Assembly: GCA_002337545.1 (NCBI GenBank)
Contig: DDGE01000029.1
Span: 1 to 5,783 of the forward strand
Length of the DNA stretch: 5,783 bases
Direction of reading: 5' to 3'
Source: Phycisphaerales bacterium UBA1910
GTDB lineage: Bacteria; Planctomycetota; Phycisphaerae; Phycisphaerales; UBA1924
Positions 1 through 4,491 of this stretch are shown piece after piece; the first letter of the stretch is position 1, and each line of letters starts with the position of its first letter. The notes below the pieces were generated by a model. It ran no database searches and was not told the origin of the DNA. It saw nothing but the letters and a program-made list of their open reading frames with translations. Position numbers and translations under genes: made by a program.

Positions 1-1
1 C

Positions 2-478
2 ATGATCCGCAAGGTCTCCGATCAGACCATCATCCACGCCTCGGGCGATATCTACAGGTTCCTCGCGACGGCGGAGGATACCGACGGCGCGTACGCGCTC
101 TGGCACGCCACCATCCCGCCCGGCGGCGGCCCACCCTTCCATGTCCACGAGAACGAGGACGAACGCTTCGACATCCTGACGGGCTCGCTGCGCTTTCGTG
201 TCGGAGATCAAGAGCTCGACGCGTTCGCGGGTGATTCCGTGCTGACTCGCAGGGGCGTGCCACACACCTTCGCCAATCTCACGGACGAACCGGTGTATGC
301 CCTGATCCATGTCACACCCGGCGGGATGGAACGCATGTTCCACGAGTTCGGCAAGCTTGTCGATTCGCCCGATGAAGTTCCCGACCCCGTGACCAAAGAG
401 CAAATCGACCAGATCATCAAAGTCGCGAAACGATACGGCATCGAGGTCCTCGGTCCACCGATCGGAGGTGTGAGTTGA
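2..478 (+). CDS. Single-domain cupin protein (quercetin dioxygenase-like cupin_2 family)
   Basis: This is a small soluble beta-barrel cupin of 158 aa if the ATG at position 2 is the start. That ATG sits at the window edge, so the true start may lie further upstream. Cupin motif 1 is clear: H47-x-H49-x4-E54-x6-G61. Motif 2 is G77-x5-R-x-G85-x2-H88-x3-N92, with Arg83 where the consensus has Pro. H47, H49, E54 and H88 are the expected metal ligands, so a mononuclear metal site looks intact. After the barrel (about residues 35-107) comes a helical tail (about 108-150) ending in a GIEVLGPP-like segment, which I associate with bacterial cupins annotated as quercetin 2,3-dioxygenase-like. Such proteins may be dioxygenases, isomerases or non-enzymatic ligand binders, so the substrate cannot be assigned. 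There is no signal peptide. The gene overlaps the next one by 4 nt (TTGA), which implies one transcript and possible translational coupling. The fold is certain; the function is open. Confidence 0.88.
   Translation: MIRKVSDQTIIHASGDIYRFLATAEDTDGAYALWHATIPPGGGPPFHVHENEDERFDILTGSLRFRVGDQELDAFAGDSVLTRRGVPHTFANLTDEPVYALIHVTPGGMERMFHEFGKLVDSPDEVPDPVTKEQIDQIIKVAKRYGIEVLGPPIGGVS
464..468 (+). promoter_or_regulatory. Ribosome binding site selecting a TTG start
   Basis: A GGAGG Shine-Dalgarno sequence lies 6 nt before the TTG at 475, inside the last codons of the cupin gene. No ATG or GTG in the same frame lies near it; the first in-frame ATG is at 565. This decides the unusual TTG start of the second gene. 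Confidence 0.65.
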
Positions 479-912
479 GCGAACCCGACTCACATGAAAG
501 TGGTGAGCTTGAGCGAGGGCAATCGTTCCGATCACAACATCCCGCCCATGATCAACGCTCAAGCATGTTGATTCGCTTTCTCAATGAAACCCAGCCTGCC
601 AAGCTTTTGCTGTGGAGCGCGGTCGCCATTACGGTCGCTGCGCTGCTCGGCATCACACGGATCTACATCAACACCGGGGTGTCTTTCAACGAGGCCCAGG
701 AGTTCTATGAGTACGGCAAAGAGTCAATCACAATCGTATCGAGTTACGATGCAGAGAACGATCGGTCGGGGCTGATCAGATTCAAGAGTACCCTTGCGTT
801 CATACTCGGGGTTGGCGCCTTTGTCTCCGGCGTTGCCGGAGGACTCCTGCCTATGTGGGCTGTGGGTCGATTGATTTCAGATTCCATCAGAGAGGGGCAC
901 ACGCATGACTGA
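475..912 (+). CDS. Two-helix membrane protein of unknown function
   Basis: I do not recognise this 145-aa protein. The start is TTG, chosen because of a GGAGG site 6 nt upstream and the 4-nt overlap with the preceding stop. An in-frame ATG at 565 (residue 31) is the alternative and would remove a polar, probably disordered N-terminus rich in Ser, Glu and His. The remainder has two predicted membrane segments, at about residues 44-66 and 106-131. They are separated by a polar loop of about 40 residues with the acidic and aromatic stretch FNEAQEFYEYGKES. The second helix is rich in small residues (Gly, Ala, Val, Ser). A short charged tail ends in HTHD. With two helices, both termini would be on the same side of the membrane. 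The gene is sandwiched in an operon between a cupin and a LapA-like membrane protein, which it overlaps by 8 nt. A partnership with the latter is possible but is only inferred from position. Confidence 0.8.
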   Translation: MSEPDSHESGELERGQSFRSQHPAHDQRSSMLIRFLNETQPAKLLLWSAVAITVAALLGITRIYINTGVSFNEAQEFYEYGKESITIVSSYDAENDRSGLIRFKSTLAFILGVGAFVSGVAGGLLPMWAVGRLISDSIREGHTHD

Positions 913-1177
913 ACAAGCAACCACACCCACACCGCCCGAGCCCAAGGGCAAGCCCTTCTACCTCAAGCCCAAGTTCATTATGGGCGTGATCGCAGGGGTG
1001 ATCTTCCTGATTCTCATCTTCCAGAACTGGGAAGATGTCGAGCTTGATCTCTTCTTCATCACCGACCTGCTCGTTCCCGCAGCAATAGTCTACTTCGTCT
1101 TCTCGCTGATCGGCTTCGTTGTTGGATACCTTGTCTGCCGATCCCAGAACGCTCGCGCGAAACGCAACAAAAAGTAA
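905..1177 (+). CDS. LapA/DUF1049-like small membrane protein
   Basis: This is a 90-aa protein with a Pro- and Lys-rich cytoplasmic N-terminus (residues 1-22) and two membrane segments, at about 24-40 and 56-78. The tail is strongly basic (RSQNARAKRNKK). Between the helices is the pattern FQNWEDVELDLFF, resembling the QN-x2-x-V-x-L-x-F-x-F signature of the lipopolysaccharide assembly protein A domain (DUF1049). The length also fits that family. In Escherichia coli LapA works with LapB in controlling lipopolysaccharide synthesis. No lapB-like gene is visible here and the role in planctomycetes is unknown, so no symbol is given. The ATG lies 8 nt inside the end of the preceding gene, with a GAGGGG stretch 892-897 upstream as ribosome site. 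The stop codon runs directly into the hairpin at 1180. The family call is from pattern recognition and was not confirmed by a profile search. Confidence 0.68.
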   Translation: MTEQATTPTPPEPKGKPFYLKPKFIMGVIAGVIFLILIFQNWEDVELDLFFITDLLVPAAIVYFVFSLIGFVVGYLVCRSQNARAKRNKK

Positions 1178-1226
1178 AAACACACGGAGCCGCGGCGAGA
1201 GGGGTGATGCCAACGGCTCCGTGTGT
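1176..1226 (-). terminator. Intrinsic terminator for the minus-strand gene, possibly bidirectional
   Basis: The arms 1180-1192 and 1214-1226 are perfect 13-bp reverse complements (ACACACGGAGCCG and CGGCTCCGTGTGT) around a 21-nt loop. Read on the minus strand, the hairpin is followed at once by TTTT (complement of 1179-1176) and soon by TTTTT, the typical form of a rho-independent terminator. On the plus strand the hairpin is followed only by CTTG, so it is a weaker terminator for the cupin operon, though it may still act as one or protect the 3' end. It sits between two convergent transcripts, about 80 nt after the minus-strand stop codon and directly after the plus-strand stop. Confidence 0.75.
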
Positions 1227-1308
1227 CTTGTGAGTGCATCGATCTACTGAGTTCCGTCGTCCCCAACGCAACCCCAGCGGTCCTCGAGGCACCCCCCTTG
1301 AATCAGCG
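1227..1308. other. Intergenic stretch with no feature seen
   Basis: The 82 nt between the hairpin and the minus-strand stop codon would be the 3' untranslated region of the HAF-repeat gene. I see no further hairpin, repeat or credible reading frame in it. Confidence 0.4.
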
Positions 1309-2547
1309 TTACGGGCAGCCCGCGTTGTACGCGTTGAGGAATGCGCTGACATCGAAGAAGTTCCACTCATCGTTGCGATCGAAGTCCGCGATCGGGTCCT
1401 GCGCGTTGAACGCGTTGAGGAAGGCACTGACATCGAAGAAGTTGAGTTCGCCGTCGCCGTTGAGGTCCGCGGCACACTCGGATGGGGGCGCGAAACCCTC
1501 AATCAGGAACGCCCCGATGGAACCATCGAGCAGACGGCCCCACCCGACGATGTCGCCGTTGTTGTTTACCCCCGTAGCGCGGGAAAGGATCTCGAACGCG
1601 CCACCCTCTTCGAGCAACTCGTTGAGGTCATACATCGTGCCGTCGACCCAGACCCACGCGCGCGGATCGATCCCGTTGCCCGTGCCGTCCCATGAGTACC
1701 CGACGATCATGCCCGAGTCATTGACATCGAGCCCCTCGGAGGTGTTGAGACCCGGAAGGGTCCCGAGGGTTTGTACCGGTTCACGCTCATCACCCGTGAA
1801 GATGCATGCGTTCCAGGTATCGGTCGTCGAGTTGTAGACTGTGTGCCCAACAATCAGGCCGTCGTTGTTGATCGCGCGGGCCTGCGAGAAGTAGAAACCA
1901 AGCGGGTTGATGAGTGGATATTCGTACCCGCCGCGCCCATCGGGGATCGCGAGCAGTGCGTCATCCGGATCACCAAAGTAGAAACCGGCACCGACGATAT
2001 GCCCGTCGTTATTGATGCCATAGTTCGCGCCGCCGGGATACAGATCGGTCCCGGCTTGCTGTGCGGGGTTGACCTGATCCCAGATAAACCCCCGCTGGAA
2101 GATGCCCGGTGTGATCGATGCCTGGCCAACGATTACACCGGCGTCATTGATGTCCCATGGCACAGACGGCGCGCTGGACCCGATCGCGTCGTCGATGTTC
2201 ACGATCCCGCCCCGCCCGTCCCAGAGCGTCGCGGCCCGATACCCGTTCTGATCCTCGCTCCAGCCGACGATCTCGCCATTGCTGTTGATCGCGAGCGCGT
2301 TGCCCGTGACGCTGCTTGCGAGCACACCCAGATGAGCCGCGTTCCCGGACGCGTCCCATCGCGTCGGGCGCATCCCGAATCCGGCGAACATCGATTGACC
2401 AACAACTTCTCCGTTGTCATTGATGTCTTCCGCGAACGCGTCGCCGGGCGTGAGCGGCATCAGCTGGGTCACCGATTGGGCGTGGGTCGTTCCCGCAAGG
2501 GCGCAGACGCTCGCGATGATGATGCCTGTAGTTTGAGTGAGTTGCAT
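1309..2547 (-). CDS. Secreted HAF-repeat protein with C-terminal dockerin-like module
   Basis: This is a 412-aa exported protein. Residues 1-24 form a signal peptide with a hydrophobic core (GIIIASVCALAG) and a likely cleavage site after THA. The body carries seven copies of the (I/V)N-(D/S/N)-x-G-x-(I/V)VG motif typical of the extracellular HAF repeat family. They start near residues 42, 87, 133, 178, 226, 275 and 327 and are spaced 45-52 residues apart. Seven regular repeats suggest a seven-bladed propeller, which is inference. Residues 358-412 form a two-repeat dockerin-like module with EF-hand loops at 361-372 (D-x-N-x-D-G-E-x-N-x2-D) and 388-399. The second loop has Asp393 where the usual Gly stands. 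The halves share FFDVSAFLNA(F/Y)NA, and Cys358 and Cys411 bracket the module and could form a disulfide. Such tails are common on planctomycete secreted proteins and may serve calcium-dependent attachment or sorting. The ATG is supported by an AGGAG site 6 nt upstream (2554-2558). The ligand or substrate is unknown, and no neighbouring gene suggests one. Confidence 0.9.
   Translation of the reverse strand: MQLTQTTGIIIASVCALAGTTHAQSVTQLMPLTPGDAFAEDINDNGEVVGQSMFAGFGMRPTRWDASGNAAHLGVLASSVTGNALAINSNGEIVGWSEDQNGYRAATLWDGRGGIVNIDDAIGSSAPSVPWDINDAGVIVGQASITPGIFQRGFIWDQVNPAQQAGTDLYPGGANYGINNDGHIVGAGFYFGDPDDALLAIPDGRGGYEYPLINPLGFYFSQARAINNDGLIVGHTVYNSTTDTWNACIFTGDEREPVQTLGTLPGLNTSEGLDVNDSGMIVGYSWDGTGNGIDPRAWVWVDGTMYDLNELLEEGGAFEILSRATGVNNNGDIVGWGRLLDGSIGAFLIEGFAPPSECAADLNGDGELNFFDVSAFLNAFNAQDPIADFDRNDEWNFFDVSAFLNAYNAGCP
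1322..1443. repeat. Two-copy 81-nt-period repeat encoding the dockerin halves
   Basis: Positions 1322-1362 and 1403-1443 match at 38 of 41 bases with a period of 81 nt (27 codons). They encode the two FFDVSAFLNA(F/Y)NA segments. The rest of each 81-nt unit, which carries the calcium-loop residues, is much less similar. This is an internal duplication within the coding sequence, not a mobile repeat. Confidence 0.8.
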
Positions 2548-2553
2548 ATTGAT

Positions 2554-2558
2554 CTCCT
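2554..2558 (-). promoter_or_regulatory. Ribosome binding site of the HAF-repeat gene
   Basis: AGGAG on the minus strand, 6 nt before the ATG at 2547, fixes the start of the secreted protein and agrees with the signal peptide beginning there. Confidence 0.7.
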
Positions 2559-2621
2559 GGACCCCTCAGCCGACGCGGTACGGACCCGGTGCACACCGTT
2601 GTGATCGGGTTATCGAATGAG

Positions 2622-2650
2622 ACAATACATAGAAAATGATTTGAAATCAA
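2622..2650 (-). promoter_or_regulatory. Candidate promoter of the HAF-repeat gene
   Basis: Reading the minus strand, TTGATT (2650-2645) and TATTGT (2627-2622) are separated by 17 nt. Each hexamer matches 4 of 6 positions of the sigma70-type consensus. Transcription would start near 2615, giving a leader of roughly 70 nt before the ATG. It lies in an AT-rich pocket of otherwise GC-rich DNA. It is a weak match judged by eye. Confidence 0.35.
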
Positions 2651-2781
2651 CTCTGAAATCAAATACACTGAAGAAAATCACCCGATGGGATCGGTATCGC
2701 ATCCGGGGCTCAATAACCGGCATACTCAGGCGAAATCGATGCATCATCCGCACTTTGGGTCAGAATCTCCGATTTCAAATC
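2638..2781. repeat. Pair of 11-nt palindromes in the divergent intergenic region
   Basis: GATTTGAAATC (2638-2648) and GATTTCAAATC (2771-2781) are each palindromes around a single central base and are exact reverse complements of each other. The first covers the overlapping -35 boxes; the second lies 36 nt before the ATG at 2817. They have the size and symmetry of operator half-site pairs, but no regulator can be named. Chance occurrence in an AT-rich pocket is possible. Confidence 0.35.
2641..2669 (+). promoter_or_regulatory. Candidate promoter of the 425-aa gene, overlapping the divergent one
   Basis: TTGAAA (2641-2646, 5 of 6) and TACACT (2664-2669, 4 of 6) are separated by 17 nt. A start near 2676 would leave a leader of about 140 nt before the ATG at 2817. 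The -35 box overlaps the -35 box of the minus-strand candidate, so the two promoters could compete or share a regulator. The spacer contains the second copy of a TGAAATCAA direct repeat (2642-2650 and 2654-2662, period 12). Confidence 0.4.
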
Positions 2782-2816
2782 ACACGCGACACGCCGTGCC
2801 GGGTATCGTGCGCGTC

Positions 2817-4094
2817 ATGCCCAGCGCTGTTGCCAAGACCACGCCCAAATCCATCCCAAACCCGCTCACGCACGAAGAACAAGCGATGTGCGAACGCGTT
2901 GCAGCCCGATTGCACGCGGACCTGAGTGTGCTGGTGGGGCAACTCCCGGAATCCGCCCGAAACGGGTCGGGGATGTCCAAGCACCTCGATATTGTTCGGA
3001 ATACGACGCAGCGGGTTGCCCATGCGCTCCGCGATCCATCACCAAGCATCCAGACACTCGTCAAACTGCCCGGGACCAAGGGGCTCGAGCAACTCCTGGC
3101 CGCGATGGGGGAGGCCGGGCTCAAGCCCCAATCGATCGAGCTCGCGCAGATCGCGGTATCGCAGTTTGAACAACTCATCTCCAACCTCGCAGGCTCACAC
3201 ACCAAACTCATCAACCGGATCAACGCGCCGGGCACAACGAGTTCAGACTCGCCCCTTGGGAGCATCGAGCAACGCCGGGCGGTGTTCGAATCCGCGATCG
3301 GGGTCACGGGGCGTTCCGCCCAGACCTCGATCAGCCTCTATGCGTTCCGCAGATCACCCGAAAACCCCGAGGTCCTCCAGCGGGCGCTCGCGTCTGGGTT
3401 GATTCAGACCACCGTGATGCCCGGCGGGATGCCCGTCGTGATCCGCGCGGGTGACACCCTTCAATGGGATGATCCCGAGAACCGCTCCTTCGATCTGCTC
3501 GACGACTCCAAGCCCGAGGGCAACACGCCTCAGGCGCTGTTGAAGGAGTTCACGACGCACCCGCTCCCGACCGTTTCGTCCCAAGGACGATCGGACAACC
3601 TGATCCAGGTGATCGACCCGGCAGATCTCGATGGGCCGCAGACAATCGATGTCATCACGGCGATGCGATCGAATCATCCGTTCTCCGATCCGCAAACCGG
3701 GAAGATGACCCTCGACGAGGTGTGGTCGCTGGTGAACTGCCCAACCGCGCAGCTCGTATTCGACATCTACCTCCATCGTGAGCTTGAGCGTCTGGTCCGC
3801 CCCGCGATCGATGCCCAGCTCTGGTACCCCAATCTCTCATCCCCCGGCGGGCAGCGATGGATCACCAGATACCCGTCCCCGCCTCGTCTGGAACTGCTCG
3901 GTGAGGGCATCTCCCGTGCCCAAACCAAGCTCCACCCCAGGCACGGCGAGCTCACGGGTCTGTTCTTCGATCGTCTCGGGTGGGATCCGAGTGAATATGT
4001 CGGGTTCCGCTGCGAGGTGATCTACCCCGTCTGGCGCGCTGGGTACTGCATGAGTTTCCAGCCTACGGATGCCCAAACCCAGTACGACGATTGA
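2817..4094 (+). CDS. Uncharacterised soluble protein, about 425 aa
   Basis: I do not recognise a named family. The frame is open from 2685, but the residues before 2817 look like translated leader (His-, Asn- and Arg-rich, low order). I therefore prefer the ATG at 2817. In-frame alternatives are the ATG at 2739 and the GTG at 2808, and none has a good Shine-Dalgarno site. From 2817, residues 20-45 are helical. Residues about 51-75 (SGMSKHLDIVRNTTQRVAHA) resemble a helix-turn-helix, followed by a helical block (about 75-140) with a KLPGTKGLEQLL stretch. A charged linker and a mixed alpha/beta half follow. The C-terminus carries FDIYLHRELER and then LGWDPSEYVGFRCEVIYPVW, which look like conserved elements. 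No signal peptide or membrane helix is visible, so it is probably cytoplasmic. I have an uncertain impression that similar proteins occur in other planctomycetes. DNA binding is only a possibility. It is transcribed towards feoA, from which it is separated by the feo promoter. Confidence 0.8.
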   Translation: MPSAVAKTTPKSIPNPLTHEEQAMCERVAARLHADLSVLVGQLPESARNGSGMSKHLDIVRNTTQRVAHALRDPSPSIQTLVKLPGTKGLEQLLAAMGEAGLKPQSIELAQIAVSQFEQLISNLAGSHTKLINRINAPGTTSSDSPLGSIEQRRAVFESAIGVTGRSAQTSISLYAFRRSPENPEVLQRALASGLIQTTVMPGGMPVVIRAGDTLQWDDPENRSFDLLDDSKPEGNTPQALLKEFTTHPLPTVSSQGRSDNLIQVIDPADLDGPQTIDVITAMRSNHPFSDPQTGKMTLDEVWSLVNCPTAQLVFDIYLHRELERLVRPAIDAQLWYPNLSSPGGQRWITRYPSPPRLELLGEGISRAQTKLHPRHGELTGLFFDRLGWDPSEYVGFRCEVIYPVWRAGYCMSFQPTDAQTQYDD

Positions 4095-4116
4095 TGGGTA
4101 TTTCTTTCTGGCCTCG

Positions 4117-4145
4117 TTGCGAATCGTTCTCAATCAGCGTACAAT
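4117..4145 (+). promoter_or_regulatory. feoAB promoter overlapped by a Fur-box-like operator
   Basis: TTGCGA (4117-4122) and TACAAT (4140-4145, 5 of 6) are separated by exactly 17 nt, a good sigma70-type promoter with a start near 4152. TGCGAATCGTTCTCA (4118-4132) covers the -35 box and upstream half of the spacer. It matches the 7-1-7 Fur consensus TGATAATNATTATCA at 10 of 14 defined positions, and flanking T4117 and A4133 extend the dyad. Fur bound here with Fe(II) would block RNA polymerase, so feoAB should be repressed when iron is plentiful. The promoter is read directly from the sequence; the operator identity is inference strengthened by the downstream genes. Confidence 0.62.
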
Positions 4146-4189
4146 CACGGAGTCAAATGTCCTTTTCAGGCCATTGAGCCGGGGTACGC

Positions 4190-4477
4190 ATGATCGCAAC
4201 GAATCAGAATCACGATGCAACGATTGAGCCTAAACCGGTATCGATCCCCCTGTCCCAGTTGTCCCGAGGGCAGCGTGCCACGGTGAACACTGCCGAACTC
4301 GATGAACAGGACACAAAGATGCTCCGCGCGATGGGGCTGCGTCCTGACGCGTCGATTCAGATGTGTCGATTGGGCGAACCCTGCATCGTTTCCCTCTCGG
4401 GCGCATGCGGCGGCGGTTGTCGAATCGGTCTCGCCAAGGACATCGCGTCCCGCGTTCTCGTCACCCCGCACGCCTGA
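4190..4477 (+). CDS. feoA: FeoA, ferrous iron transport accessory protein
   Basis: This 95-aa cytoplasmic protein has the SH3-like FeoA domain at about residues 20-92, after a polar N-terminal extension of about 18 residues. Diagnostic features are LSRGQRATV at the start of the domain, the central MLRAMGLRPDASIQMCR (family pattern RL-x2-MGL-x-P-G-x2-V), and the final LAKDIASRVLV strand (family pattern AL-x4-A-x2-I-x-V). FeoA acts with FeoB in Fe(II) uptake, probably by modulating the transporter or its GTPase; its exact role in the family is unsettled. Asp53 replaces the usual Gly after the Pro. Four cysteines (59, 65, 73, 77) include a C-x3-C in a glycine-rich loop (GACGGGC). The ATG at 4190 is preceded by GGGG at 4181-4184, a modest ribosome site. 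feoB begins 14 nt after the stop, so the two are surely co-transcribed from the promoter at 4117-4145. Confidence 0.93.
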   Translation: MIATNQNHDATIEPKPVSIPLSQLSRGQRATVNTAELDEQDTKMLRAMGLRPDASIQMCRLGEPCIVSLSGACGGGCRIGLAKDIASRVLVTPHA

Positions 4478-4491
4478 GTGCCGAAGCTGCG

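Noticed and set aside
1771..2604. Long plus-strand open frame (277 codons) opposite the secreted protein, plus other overlapping frames at 1223-1837 and 1234-1695
   Set aside because: They are antisense to a gene with a clear signal peptide, seven repeats and a dockerin tail. The translations show no recognisable domain, and open antisense frames are expected in GC-rich coding DNA.
2685..2816. N-terminal extension of the 425-aa protein to the first in-frame ATG at 2685
   Set aside because: The extra 44 residues are His-, Asn- and Arg-rich without visible structure, and the region contains a regulatory-looking palindrome. The ATG at 2817 is preferred, though 2739 or 2808 cannot be excluded.
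2617..2925. 102-codon plus-strand frame beginning in the intergenic region
   Set aside because: It runs out of frame into the 425-aa gene, begins before the likely transcription start and encodes a basic, low-order sequence with no ribosome site.
4146..4189. Possible riboswitch in the feoA leader
   Set aside because: The leader is only about 40 nt and shows no stable hairpin, too short for a known metal-sensing riboswitch.
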